Of a stretch of 64,000 bases of DNA, positions 17,358-26,528 are shown one piece after another; positions within the stretch are counted from its first letter, which is position 1; the number at the start of each line of letters is the position of its first letter. The DNA is taken from assembly GCF_017948485.1 (NCBI RefSeq), contig NZ_JAFFSX010000023.1, positions 1-64,000 of the forward strand, written 5' to 3'. The translations under genes were made by a program, and so were the position numbers. A model generated the notes under the pieces. That model was not told the DNA's origin. It was given only the letters and a program-made list of their open reading frames with translations, and ran no database searches. This DNA is from Streptomyces sp. GESEQ-35 (GTDB lineage: Bacteria; Actinomycetota; Actinomycetes; Streptomycetales; Streptomycetaceae).

Positions 17358-17774
17358 TTACGTGCCGGCCGGCTGCCGCACGTTCTCCTTGACCCAGTTC
17401 ACGATCGACGCCGTCGTGGCCCCGGGCGTGAAGATCTCGGCCACCCCCTTCTCCTTCAGCGGAGCGATGTCCGCCTCGGGGATGATGCCGCCGCCGAAGA
17501 CCAGGATGTCCGCCGCGTCACGCTCCTTGAGGAGGTCGATCACCGCGGCGAAGAGGGTGTTGTGGGCGCCGGACAGGATGGAGAGGCCGATCGCGTCGGC
17601 ATCCTCCTGGATCGCCGTGTCGACGACCTGTTCCGGGGTCTGGTGAAGCCCGGTGTAGATGACCTCCATACCGGCGTCGCGCAGCGCCCGCGCGATCACC
17701 TTGGCCCCGCGATCGTGACCGTCGAGCCCCGGTTTGGCCACCACCACGCGGATCGGACCGGCTGCCACACCCAT
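17358..17774 (-). CDS. icmB: Cobalamin-binding small subunit, isobutyryl-CoA mutase type
   Basis: 138 aa from ATG 17774, with GGAGG six to seven bases upstream (a second ATG at 17786 overlaps that site). It is a stand-alone B12-binding domain. DGHDRG (Asp18, His20, Gly23) is the base-off DxHxxG motif that ligates cobalt, and GLSILSGAH and FGGGI complete the fold. With the separately encoded large subunit IcmA it interconverts isobutyryl-CoA and butyryl-CoA, feeding polyketide precursors. No large-subunit gene is nearby. Length and sequence match IcmB better than the C-terminal domain of methylmalonyl-CoA mutase. Confidence 0.8.
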   Translation of the reverse strand: MGVAAGPIRVVVAKPGLDGHDRGAKVIARALRDAGMEVIYTGLHQTPEQVVDTAIQEDADAIGLSILSGAHNTLFAAVIDLLKERDAADILVFGGGIIPEADIAPLKEKGVAEIFTPGATTASIVNWVKENVRQPAGT

Positions 17775-18412
17775 CACTGCCTCCATGAAGCGACTACATG
17801 CATCCGTACCGATACCTACCCCACACGTAACCCGTGCCGTACCCGTCGCGCATGCCGTGCCCGCCGCCGTCCACCGCACCGAGTGCGCCGTAACGGCCCG
17901 GACACCTCACACCGAACCGGCCGGAGAAGTGAACGAACGTTATCTCCAGCATCCCGCAACCGGCAGTTTCGCGGCGCCGACCGAGGGGGAAATCACACAA
18001 TGGGACACGTTAGCCGCGCACCGTTCCACGTCTCTGCGGCCTCCCGAGCGCCGCAGACCCCTGCGGCACACGGGCCGTGGAGGGAACAAGCGCACCGGGA
18101 GCCGCAAAGGGGTCGCCGCACCACCGCGCCGCAGGCCGCGCGCCGTGGCGGTGCAGCACACCGACGGTGGCACGCAGGGCACGTAGGACAGGTACGGCAC
18201 GACAGCGGGGACTCTCGTCGCCACACCGGCAGGGGACCTCGTCGCATCACCGGCACCACAGGCGCACCTCGCACCACAGGCGCACCTCAGGCCACACGCC
18301 GCGCCCACCCCACGTGCCCCGCTCGCACACCGTCGGCCGCCCTCGGCACGGCTTCCCACGAGGGCACACGGGGGACAGAGGCGTCCTTCCGCGTGCCGAC
18401 AGGAGGTCGGCC
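17775..18412. other. Intergenic region upstream of icmB and the lipase gene
   Basis: 638 bp without a convincing gene: open frames have odd His/Arg/Thr-rich composition and no ribosome site. It carries two perfect tandem copies of an 18-bp unit (GCACCACAGGCGCACCTC) at 18253-18288. It must hold both divergent promoters. Confidence 0.55.
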
Positions 18413-19276
18413 ATGAAGGTCACCAGGGCGGTACTGCCCTTTCTCCCCCTCTGCCAGAGTCTGCTCCCCAGCAGACTGGCGGGGATGTCCATGACCCTCC
18501 TGAAGGCGACCGCACTGGACCTCGCCATCCTCGCGGGACACCTCCTCCTCTATCCCTCCGGCATCACCCAGGAGCGCCGCGACACCGCCCCCGCGCTTCC
18601 CGCGCCCGATACGGCACAGCTGCCGACGGAGGCCAAACCCCCGGTCGTCCTGCTGCACGGCTTCATCGACAACCGCTCCGTCTTCGTCCTGCTGCGCCGC
18701 AATCTCGCCCAGCACGGCAGGCACCAGGTCGAGTCGCTCAACTACTCTCCGCTGACCTGTGACATACGCACCGCAGCCGAACTGCTCGCCCGGCACATAG
18801 AGGAGATCTGCGAGCGCACGGGCAGCAAGCAGGTCGACATCGTCGGCCACAGCCTCGGCGGACTGATCGCCCGCTACTACGCACAGCGTCTGGGCGGTGA
18901 CATCCGCGTCAAGACGCTGGTGACGCTGGGTACACCGCACTCGGGCACCCGGGTGGCGCCGCTGATGAACGCACACCCGATCGTCCGCCAGATGCGCCCG
19001 GGTTCGGACGTCCTCGAGGAGCTCACCCAGCCCGCGCCCGGCTGCCGTACACAGTTCGTGAGCTTCTGGAGCGACCTGGACCACCTGATGGACCCGCTGG
19101 AGACCGCCTGCATCGACCACCCCGACCTGCTGGCCCACAACGTGCGGGTGAGCGGCATCGGACATCTCGCCCTGCCCGTGCACCCCGCTGTCGCGGCCGG
19201 CATACGACAGGCCCTCGACACCGCACAGACAGGAGCCGAAACCGCCGCACGCACCGGCGGCCTGACAGTGGCGTGA
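18413..19276 (+). CDS. Alpha/beta-hydrolase, lipase-like
   Basis: 287 aa from ATG 18413 with AGGAGG at 18401-18406. The oxyanion strand LHGF (81-84) and nucleophile elbow GHSLGG (Ser147) are those of bacterial triacylglycerol lipases and palmitoyl-thioesterase-like hydrolases. A likely acid residue is in FWSDLDHLMDP and the catalytic His in GIGHLALP near residue 258. The first 45 residues are hydrophobic (PFLPLCQSLLP, LDLAILAGHLLLYP), so it is secreted or membrane-anchored. Substrate is unknown. Confidence 0.82.
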   Translation: MKVTRAVLPFLPLCQSLLPSRLAGMSMTLLKATALDLAILAGHLLLYPSGITQERRDTAPALPAPDTAQLPTEAKPPVVLLHGFIDNRSVFVLLRRNLAQHGRHQVESLNYSPLTCDIRTAAELLARHIEEICERTGSKQVDIVGHSLGGLIARYYAQRLGGDIRVKTLVTLGTPHSGTRVAPLMNAHPIVRQMRPGSDVLEELTQPAPGCRTQFVSFWSDLDHLMDPLETACIDHPDLLAHNVRVSGIGHLALPVHPAVAAGIRQALDTAQTGAETAARTGGLTVA

Positions 19277-19524
19277 CGACACCACGCCCCGCACAACAGG
19301 GAAACAGCCGCAACACAGCTCACTGAGAGCCCTCAGCGACCCCGGCGACGTCGAACACCCTTCGAACGCAAGGCCAAACCCGCGCCCGCAGTCCCCCGAA
19401 AGACGGCCGAATGCCCGTTTCCTGAAGGCGCGAAACCTGCCGAAGATTGTCGCGCCCGCGTACTGCCGGGTACAGTCACCGCACTGCTCTGGCAGCCCCT
19501 GTTGTCGAGGCGAGAGAGAAGTTG

Positions 19525-21033
19525 GTGAACGAACGTCACCCGTCGGGGACCATGACCTCCCCGGCTCCGGCTTCCGATGCCGCCTCGGCGCACTACGCGT
19601 CGTACAGCGGACAGGACGCCCAGTACGGTGACTTCACCACGTACGACGCCTACGCCGCCACAGGAATTCCCGCGGGCACGGACACCGGCGCGTACGCCGC
19701 CCCGACCTTCGACGCGGACCCCCTGTTCGGCAGCATGCCGGGCGAGAACGCAGGCTCGTACGACAGCGCCTCATGGTCGACGGGCAGCCAGCAGACCCTG
19801 AACTACGACGCCTACGCGGCCCAGCACCAGGCCGCGTACGACACCGGCGCGTACGACACGACCGCCTGGGCCAACGGCTACCAGCCGCTCTCCGCCATCC
19901 CGCCGCAGGCCACCGGCCCCGACGCCACCGGCCAGTGGGATTCCGGTACTTGGCAGCAGCCCGAGCAGTCCGGCACCGCCGCGGACCAGACCCAGCACTG
20001 GGAATGGGGCGCGCAGGCCTTCGACACCGGCGCGTACGACGCCACGCAGTGGAACTCGGACGGCACCGCGCACACGGCCGACGAGTACGAGCAGCAGGGC
20101 CAGCCCTTCGACCAGCAGGCGACGGCGACGTTCGAGCACGTCTCGTACGACGAACCCGCCCAGGGCGAGGACGGGTTGGACCACACCGCCTCCACCGGTG
20201 AGCCGCCTGCCGTAACGCCACTGCTGGACGGCCAGGAAGAGGCCACCCCGGCGCCGCGCCCCGCGCCCTCGTCACGCGCGGCCGCTCGTGGCGCCGGTCG
20301 CTCCCGCCGCCGTATGCCCGCCAAGCGCTCTGCGCTGCTGACGGTTGCTGTGCCGTCGGCGTGTGTGATGGGTGTCGCGGGGATCGCCGCCGCATCCGTC
20401 GGCACTCTGACCGACGACGGCGGCGACACGTCGACGACCGCGGCGGACACGAAGTCCGTCAGGCCGGCCACCGCGAACAACAAGCTGGACACCCAGCTCG
20501 AGAGCCTCTCGGCCGGCGCCGACGACTTCGCCGACCGGGCCAGCCGTACGCAGGAGCGCATCGATCTCAAGGCCCAGCAGGAGGCCGAGAAGAAGAAGGC
20601 GGCTGCGGAAGCGGCCCGCAAGGAGCGACTGCGCCCCAAGTACGCCGTGCCCGTCGCCCAGAACGGACTCAGCGCCTACTTCGGCCAGTCCGGTATCAAT
20701 TGGATGTCCATCCACACCGGCATCGACTTCCCGGTCTCGTACGGCACGACGGTGATGGCCGCGACCGACGGCACCGTCCGCACGGAGTGGAACAGCTCCT
20801 ACGGCAACATGATGATCGTGACCGACAAGGACGGTACGGAGACGTGGTACTGCCACCTCTCCACCTACCAGGTCTCCTCCGGTACGACCGTGAAGGCCGG
20901 CGACGCGATCGCGTACTCCGGAAACTCCGGCAACTCGACCGGTCCGCATCTGCACTTCGAAGTGCGGCCGGCCGGCGATTCGGCGATCGACCCGCTGTCG
21001 TGGCTGCGCAGCCACGGGCTCGATCCGACGTAA
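19525..21033 (+). CDS. Membrane-anchored M23 family metallopeptidase
   Basis: 502 aa from GTG 19525 (VNERHPSGTM); an in-frame ATG at 19552 is an alternative. The N-terminal 250 residues are rich in Tyr, Gln, Asp and Ala with repeats such as YDTGAYDTTAW, and look cytoplasmic and disordered. A membrane helix lies at about 268-292, then a short coiled coil (residues 320-365) and the LytM/M23 domain at about 390-500. Zinc ligands are visible: HTGIDF near 397, WYCHLS and HLHF near 474. It probably cleaves peptidoglycan cross-links outside the membrane. It converges with pcrA. Confidence 0.88.
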   Translation: MNERHPSGTMTSPAPASDAASAHYASYSGQDAQYGDFTTYDAYAATGIPAGTDTGAYAAPTFDADPLFGSMPGENAGSYDSASWSTGSQQTLNYDAYAAQHQAAYDTGAYDTTAWANGYQPLSAIPPQATGPDATGQWDSGTWQQPEQSGTAADQTQHWEWGAQAFDTGAYDATQWNSDGTAHTADEYEQQGQPFDQQATATFEHVSYDEPAQGEDGLDHTASTGEPPAVTPLLDGQEEATPAPRPAPSSRAAARGAGRSRRRMPAKRSALLTVAVPSACVMGVAGIAAASVGTLTDDGGDTSTTAADTKSVRPATANNKLDTQLESLSAGADDFADRASRTQERIDLKAQQEAEKKKAAAEAARKERLRPKYAVPVAQNGLSAYFGQSGINWMSIHTGIDFPVSYGTTVMAATDGTVRTEWNSSYGNMMIVTDKDGTETWYCHLSTYQVSSGTTVKAGDAIAYSGNSGNSTGPHLHFEVRPAGDSAIDPLSWLRSHGLDPT

Positions 21034-21057
21034 TCCGAATCCGACGTAACGTGCCTG

Positions 21058-21085
21058 CGGGCCCCCGCCGTTCAGCGAGGGCCCG
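21058..21085. terminator. Bidirectional hairpin between M23 and pcrA
   Basis: CGGGCCCCCGC (21058-21068) pairs with GCGAGGGCCCG (21075-21085) with one mismatch and a 6-base loop, in the 58-bp gap between convergent genes. Confidence 0.7.
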
Positions 21086-21091
21086 GCATCG

Positions 21092-23572
21092 TCAGAGCTT
21101 CTCCACCGGCGCGTACCTCAGCAGCAGCCGCTTCGGCTTGTCGCCGAAGTCGATCGTCGCCTCCGCGTTCGCCCCCGTGCCCTTCACCGCCGTCACGGTG
21201 CCGAGCCCGAACTGGTCGTGCGTGACACGGTCGCCGACCGTCAGCGCGACCACCGGCTTCTCCGAGGTCCGTCGCGTGGCGAAGCCGGAAGCACCCGACG
21301 CCGACGAGCGGGAGCGGGACGAGGACAGCGAGGCGGCCACCCCGGAGACCGGGCCCGCCGGAGCCGCGGAGGCACCGGTCCGCTTCCAGTCCACGTGCTG
21401 GTCCGGGATCTCCGCCAGGAAACGCGAGGGCGGGTTGTACGACGGCTGCCCCCACGCGCTCCGCATCGACGACCGCGTCAGATACAGCCGTTCACGCGCG
21501 CGCGTGATGCCGACGTACGCCAGGCGCCGCTCCTCCTCCAGCTCCTTGGTCTGGCCGAGGGCGCGCATGTGCGGGAAGACGCCGTCCTCCATGCCGGTCA
21601 GGAACACGACGGGGAACTCGAGGCCCTTGGCGGTGTGCAGGGTCATCAGGGTGATGACGCCGGAGCCGTCCTCGTCCTCGTCGGGGATCTGGTCGGAGTC
21701 GGCGACCAGGGCAACGCGCTCCAGGAAGGCGGAGAGTCCGCCCGCGGCCTCGCCCTCCCCGGCCTCCTGCTCAAACTCCAGAGCCACGGCCGCGAGTTCC
21801 TGGAGGTTCTCGATCCGGGTCTCGTCCTGCGGGTCGGTGGAGGCCTGTAGTTCGGCGAGGTAACCGGTGCGTTCGAGGATGGCCTCGAGGACGGTCGCCG
21901 GTCCGGCGCCCGACTCGACGATCGTCCTGAGCTCCTCCATGAGCACGTTGAACCGCTTGACCGCGTTCGTCGACCGGGCGGCCATGCCGTAGGCCTCGTC
22001 GACGCGGCGCAGTGCCTGCGGGAAGCTGATCTTCTCGCGCTGCGACAGGGCGTCGATCATCGCCTCGGCGCGGTCGCCGATGCCGCGCTTGGGTACGTTC
22101 AGGATCCGGCGCAGCGGGACCGAGTCCTCCGGGTTGGCGAGCACGCGCAGGTAGGCCAGGACGTCCCGGACCTCCTTGCGCTCGTAGAAGCGGACGCCGC
22201 CGACGACCTTGTAGGGCAGGCCGACGCGGATGAAGACTTCTTCGAAGACACGGGACTGGGCGTTCGTACGGTAGAAGACCGCGACGTCGCCGGCCTTCGC
22301 GTCGCCCGCGTCCGTCAGACGGTCTATCTCCTCGGCGACGAACTGGGCCTCGTCGTGCTCGGTGTCGGCGACATAGCCGGTGATGCCCGCGCCCGCGCCC
22401 GCGTTGGTCCACAGGTTCTTGGGGCGGCGGGACTCGTTGCGCTCGATGACGGCGTTGGCGGCGGTGAGGATCGTCTGGGTGGAGCGGTAGTTCTGCTCCA
22501 GCAGGATCGTCGTCGCGTCCGGGTAGTCCTCCTCGAACTGGAGGATGTTGCGGATCGTCGCGCCGCGGAAGGCGTAGATCGACTGGTCGGCGTCACCGAC
22601 GACGCACAGCTCGGCGGGGAGCAGGTCGTGCTCGCCGGGGGGTACGTCCTCATCGTGCTCGCCGGTGCCGACGAGTTCGCGGACGAGTGCGTACTGCGCG
22701 TGGTTGGTGTCCTGGTACTCGTCGACCAGGACGTGCCGGAAGCGGCGGCGGTAGTGCTCGGCGACGTCCGGGAAGGCGCGCAGCAGGTTGACCGTCGTCA
22801 TGATCAGGTCGTCGAAGTCGAGGGCGTTGGCCTCGCGGAGGCGCGACTGGTACATCGCGTAGGCCTGGGCGAGGGTCTTCTCGAAGCCGTCGGTGGCCTG
22901 GGCGGCGAAGTCCTCCTCGTCGATCAGCTCGTTCTTCAGGTTGCTGATCTTGGCGCTGAAGGACTTCGGCGGGTAGCGCTTGGGGTCGAGGTCCAGGTCG
23001 CGGCAGACCAGGGCCATCAGGCGCTTGGAGTCGGCGGCGTCGTAGATCGAGAAGGACGACGTGAAGCCGAGCTTCTTCGACTCGCGGCGCAGGATGCGCA
23101 CGCACGCGCTGTGGAAGGTCATGACCCACATCGCGTTCGCGCGCGGGCCCACGAGTTGCTCGACGCGCTCCTTCATCTCGCCGGCGGCCTTGTTGGTGAA
23201 GGTGATGGCGAGGATCTGGCCCGGGTGCACGCTCCGCTCGCCGAGCAGATACGCGATGCGGTGCGTGAGCACGCGCGTCTTGCCCGAGCCGGCGCCGGCC
23301 ACGATGAGCAGCGGGGAGCCGGAGTGGACGACGGCCGCTCTCTGGTTCTCGTTCAGCCCTTCCAGGAGCTGCGCCGGGTCGATCGCCGGGCGGGGCGCGC
23401 CGTCCCTGTAGTAGGCGTCCCGGTCCGGCGGCGCGTCGAACTTCCCGGCGAACAGATCGTCCGGAACCGGCTCCGGTACGTGATCGTCCTCGGGTGGCGG
23501 CGGGGGTTCCTCCGCATGGGCCCGCGGGGGCTGGAGGTCCGCCAGGAAGCTGTCATCAAAGAGGCTGCTCAT
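21092..23572 (-). CDS. pcrA: ATP-dependent DNA helicase PcrA (UvrD/Rep family)
   Basis: 826 aa, ATG at 23572. It is a superfamily 1 3'-5' helicase for repair and for removing proteins from DNA. Motif I is AGAGSGKT near residue 93, motif Ia and Ic TFTNKAAGEM, motif II VDEYQDTN, motif III GDADQSIYAFRGA, motif IV LEQNYRST and motif VI YVGITRARERLYLT. The C-terminus (ATIDFGDKPKRLLLRYAPVE) is the Tudor-like RNA-polymerase-binding region of PcrA. The N-terminal 65 residues are an acidic, Pro-rich extension usual in Streptomyces. No LexA-like site is apparent upstream. Confidence 0.96.
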   Translation of the reverse strand: MSSLFDDSFLADLQPPRAHAEEPPPPPEDDHVPEPVPDDLFAGKFDAPPDRDAYYRDGAPRPAIDPAQLLEGLNENQRAAVVHSGSPLLIVAGAGSGKTRVLTHRIAYLLGERSVHPGQILAITFTNKAAGEMKERVEQLVGPRANAMWVMTFHSACVRILRRESKKLGFTSSFSIYDAADSKRLMALVCRDLDLDPKRYPPKSFSAKISNLKNELIDEEDFAAQATDGFEKTLAQAYAMYQSRLREANALDFDDLIMTTVNLLRAFPDVAEHYRRRFRHVLVDEYQDTNHAQYALVRELVGTGEHDEDVPPGEHDLLPAELCVVGDADQSIYAFRGATIRNILQFEEDYPDATTILLEQNYRSTQTILTAANAVIERNESRRPKNLWTNAGAGAGITGYVADTEHDEAQFVAEEIDRLTDAGDAKAGDVAVFYRTNAQSRVFEEVFIRVGLPYKVVGGVRFYERKEVRDVLAYLRVLANPEDSVPLRRILNVPKRGIGDRAEAMIDALSQREKISFPQALRRVDEAYGMAARSTNAVKRFNVLMEELRTIVESGAGPATVLEAILERTGYLAELQASTDPQDETRIENLQELAAVALEFEQEAGEGEAAGGLSAFLERVALVADSDQIPDEDEDGSGVITLMTLHTAKGLEFPVVFLTGMEDGVFPHMRALGQTKELEEERRLAYVGITRARERLYLTRSSMRSAWGQPSYNPPSRFLAEIPDQHVDWKRTGASAAPAGPVSGVAASLSSSRSRSSASGASGFATRRTSEKPVVALTVGDRVTHDQFGLGTVTAVKGTGANAEATIDFGDKPKRLLLRYAPVEKL

Positions 23573-23678
23573 CGCTCTCCGAGTTTAGGGCTCCCCACTG
23601 ACAGCCCGCCGCCGCCCTGAGAACATCGTCGATTTCCGAAGCCGTAAGGGTCTCAGAGTCTGCGAACCCCCGGCCGCC

Positions 23679-24767
23679 TCAGAAGCCGAGGATCTTCCAC
23701 ACCTGACCGCCCGGCGTCTTCCCCTGCCCCAGATCCGTGCCGTCCCGGTCGGCGACCGACCAGGCCGAGACATAGACCTTGCCGTCGTACGGGTCGACGG
23801 CCACGCCCGCCGGGAACGGCACCTTCATGCTCGTCCGTTTGGCGCCCGAGACCTTGGTCACCTTGCCCGCGAAGAGCTGGCTGACGTACAGGTCGCCCTT
23901 GGTGTTGAAGGCGAGGCCGGAGATCGAGCCGAAGCCGGACTTCCAGCCGAGGATCTTGCCGGTCCAGGGGTCGACCCGCCACACGCGCGCGGTGGGTTTC
24001 TCGGTCTCGCCGTTCAACTCGCCGACGTAGAGCTTGCCGTCGGGGCCGAGCGCCAGGGAGGTCGGGACGGACTGGTTCTTGTCGTGGTCCGGGAAGACGG
24101 TGAAGGGACGGGCCTTGCCCGACCGCGAGACCTCGATGAGGTCGTTGCCGGCGGCGTCGGCGACGATCTTGCGGCCGTCGGGGAGTGCGAGGACGGCGTA
24201 CGGGTTGGACTCCACGGACGCCTTGTGCGGGTTGTACTTCAGTTCCACAGCTGTGATGTCCGCGGCGGTCTTCGCCTTGCCGTGCGTGATCTTCAGCAGC
24301 TTGCCGAGCTTGTTCCAGGGCGGGGTCGTGGGGACTCCGGCCTCCGGCGGGGCGAAGGTCTCGACGGCCCAGACCTTGCCGTGCAGCGCGGAGACGCCGT
24401 CCACACCGGTCGCGAAGCCGCCGTCCGGGGCGGCGCCCGAGGGGAGCCCCTGCACCACCCTGTAGTGCCTCCACGCGCCCCCGGCCCAGTAGATCTTGGT
24501 GACGGCCGAGGTGAGACCGACGCAGGTCTCGCCCTCCGGCCCCTCCCCGATGCACTTCTTGCCGCCGCGGCCGGCTTCGGCGACGTACAGGTTTCCGTGG
24601 TCGTACGACAGCTGGCGTGGATTGTCGAGGCCGGTCGCGATCACCCGGACGACCGGTTTGCCGCCGGTCCGGCCGTCGTGTCCGGCGCCGGCGCTCGCGG
24701 GGGCGATGCCCGCGGTGGCGGTGAGTGTGACTCCGGTGGCGATGACGAGTGCGGTGCGTTTCCTCAT
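23679..24767 (-). CDS. Secreted ScyD/ScyE-family beta-propeller protein
   Basis: 362 aa, ATG at 24767. The signal peptide MRKRTALVIATGVTLTATAG ends near IAPASAGA. The mature protein has repeated propeller blades (DNPRQLSYDHGNLYVAEAG, PTSLALGPDGKLYVGELN, SGLAFNTKGDLYVSQLF, GVAVDPYDGKVYVSAWS). The ScyD/ScyE name comes from cyanobacterial scytonemin genes, but in Streptomyces the family is common and has no known link to pigment. Two Cys (KKCIGEGPEGETC) may form a disulfide. Function unknown. Confidence 0.82.
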   Translation of the reverse strand: MRKRTALVIATGVTLTATAGIAPASAGAGHDGRTGGKPVVRVIATGLDNPRQLSYDHGNLYVAEAGRGGKKCIGEGPEGETCVGLTSAVTKIYWAGGAWRHYRVVQGLPSGAAPDGGFATGVDGVSALHGKVWAVETFAPPEAGVPTTPPWNKLGKLLKITHGKAKTAADITAVELKYNPHKASVESNPYAVLALPDGRKIVADAAGNDLIEVSRSGKARPFTVFPDHDKNQSVPTSLALGPDGKLYVGELNGETEKPTARVWRVDPWTGKILGWKSGFGSISGLAFNTKGDLYVSQLFAGKVTKVSGAKRTSMKVPFPAGVAVDPYDGKVYVSAWSVADRDGTDLGQGKTPGGQVWKILGF

Positions 24768-25039
24768 GGCCGTACTCCCTCTCAGCCGCCACGGCTCCCG
24801 ACCGTGGCTGGCTGGAAGCTATCGCCCTGAAGCGGGTGGACGCCGTCACTCCGGACAATTTATGAACAAGTCACCGCAGACCATTCCGAATTGACCACGG
24901 CGCGCGACGTCCTGGGCTAAGGTCACGAAAATGTATCGGGCATATCGCCCATCAACCTTCACAGGGGCCACACGAGTTGGCTAGCGTTCCTCCAGGCCGC
25001 ACGACCTCCACCGGCGAACGTCGCCGGACCGCACGGCCT
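24768..25039. other. Divergent promoter region upstream of the c-di-AMP riboswitch
   Basis: No gene. It separates the ScyD-like gene from the NlpC/P60 gene. A promoter-like TAGCGT at 24982-24987 followed by TCCTCC has a close counterpart at 28102-28107 ahead of the paralogous peptidase gene, so both may use the same -10 element. Confidence 0.45.
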
Positions 25040-25188
25040 CCGCCTAATCCGGCGCGTCCCCCTGGGCAGACCGGAGCCGGGGACCCACCGACCTTGGGGT
25101 GAATCGACCGGACTTCCCTTCGGGGAACGGTCGTAGGGCAACCCTTCCGAACCACCCGCCCGAACCCGACAGCTAACTCGGTAGGCGG
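25040..25188 (+). promoter_or_regulatory. c-di-AMP (ydaO/yuaA-type) riboswitch
   Basis: CCGCCT (25040-25045) can pair with AGGCGG (25183-25188) to close P1. Inside are the conserved blocks CCGGGGACCCA, CTTGGGGTGAATCG, AGGGCAACCCTTCCGAA and CCGAACCCGACAGCTAAC of the ydaO class, in the right order. The element ends five bases before the GGAAGGAG ribosome site of the NlpC/P60 gene. In Streptomyces these switches control cell-wall hydrolases and turn them off when c-di-AMP is high (known for the class). Confidence 0.9.
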
Positions 25189-25210
25189 ACCATGGAAGGA
25201 GTCGCCTCCC

Positions 25211-26377
25211 TTGGCGTCGCACCGCAAGTCGCGTCCTTCGGGTACGCGCGTAGCAGGCATACGGACCCCCGCCCTGGCAACGGCGGCCCTCACCTCCGTG
25301 GCCCTGCTGTCCCAGACGGCCAACGCCGCTCCCTCGACCGACGACAAGCCGAGCCTCGAAGAGGTCGAGAAGAAGGTCGACGACCTGTACCGCCAGGCCG
25401 AGTCGGCGACCGAGAAGTACAACTCGGCGAAAGAGAAGACCACCAAGCAGCGCAAGCAGGTCGACACTCTCCTCGACGACGTCGCCCAGCGCACCCAGAA
25501 ACTCAACGAGGCGCGCGAGGAGCTCGGTTCCTTCGCCGCGGCCCAGTACCGGACCGGCGCCTCCGCCCCGGACACCGCGACCTTCCTGCTGGCGGACACC
25601 CCGCAGGACTACTTCGACCAGAGCCAGCTGATGAGCCGGATGACCGGCCGTCAGAAGGAGGCGGTCGACGAATTCGTCACGCAGCAGTCCGCGACGATGG
25701 ACAAGCGCCGCGAGGCCACCGCGAGCCTCGACACGCTCAATGAGTCGCAGGGCGAACTGAAGACGGCGAAGACGACCGTCCAGCAGAAGCTGGCCGATGC
25801 GCGCGTGCTGCTGTCGGAGCTGACCGCCGAGGAGAAGGCGCGGCTCGCGGCGATCGAGAAGGAGAAGCAGCAGGAGGCCGCGCGCAAGGCCGCGGAACTC
25901 GCGAAGCAGCAGGCCGCGGCGGAGGCGGCGGCCCAGGAGGCGGCGCAGCAGGAGAGCGGCTCGAGTGCGTCGGACTCCTCCGACACCTCCGACACCTCCG
26001 CGACCGACTCCTCGTACGCCGCCAAGGCCGAGAAGGTCCTCGCCTTCGCCCGCTCCCAGGTCGGCAAGCCGTACGTCTGGGGCGCCACCGGCCCCGACTC
26101 CTACGACTGCTCCGGCCTCACCCAGGGCGCCTGGAACGCCGCCGGCATCTCCCTCCCGCGCACCACCTGGGACCAGGTGAACGCCGGCACGACGGTCTCC
26201 CTCTCCGCCGCCCAGCCGGGCGACCTGGTCTTCTTCTACGACGACATCAGCCACGTCGGCATCTACATCGGCAACGGGATGATGATCCACGCGCCGAAGC
26301 CGGGGGCTTATGTGCGCGAGGAGTCGATCTACTACGACGGTGAGTCGTCGATCCACAGTGTGGTGCGGCCGGCCTGA
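25211..26377 (+). CDS. Secreted NlpC/P60 (C40) peptidase under c-di-AMP control
   Basis: 388 aa from TTG 25211; GGAAGGAG at 25194-25201 fixes this start. The signal peptide covers about 1-40 (TPALATAALTSVALLSQTANA). Residues about 48-255 are a long coiled coil (EEVEKKVDDLYRQAESATEK), then a Ser/Asp/Thr linker, then the C40 domain from about 275. The catalytic Cys is in YDCSGL and the His in DISHVGIYIGNG, with a second His in MMIHAP. It is a gamma-D-Glu-mDAP-type endopeptidase of peptidoglycan (RipA-like layout). The paralogue at 28281-29324 has the same architecture. Confidence 0.93.
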   Translation: MASHRKSRPSGTRVAGIRTPALATAALTSVALLSQTANAAPSTDDKPSLEEVEKKVDDLYRQAESATEKYNSAKEKTTKQRKQVDTLLDDVAQRTQKLNEAREELGSFAAAQYRTGASAPDTATFLLADTPQDYFDQSQLMSRMTGRQKEAVDEFVTQQSATMDKRREATASLDTLNESQGELKTAKTTVQQKLADARVLLSELTAEEKARLAAIEKEKQQEAARKAAELAKQQAAAEAAAQEAAQQESGSSASDSSDTSDTSATDSSYAAKAEKVLAFARSQVGKPYVWGATGPDSYDCSGLTQGAWNAAGISLPRTTWDQVNAGTTVSLSAAQPGDLVFFYDDISHVGIYIGNGMMIHAPKPGAYVREESIYYDGESSIHSVVRPA

Positions 26378-26528
26378 GAGGTCGTGGCAGGGGGCGTGAG
26401 CTGAAGCGTGCGCGTTGTAGGGGTGCACGCCGGTAGCTCGCGCCCCTGTCCTGCGCCCGCGCGGAATTCCGTGCGCACGCGCGCGTGCCCCGCTCGCACG
26501 ACGCGCGCCGCTCCTTAGCATCGGGCGT

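Noticed and set aside
17734..18186. Rightward frame of 150 codons upstream of the lipase
   Set aside because: It overlaps the icmB start region, has no ribosome site and shows Arg/Thr/His-rich non-coding composition.
22355..23620. 421-codon rightward frame over pcrA
   Set aside because: It is opposite a helicase gene with every motif intact.
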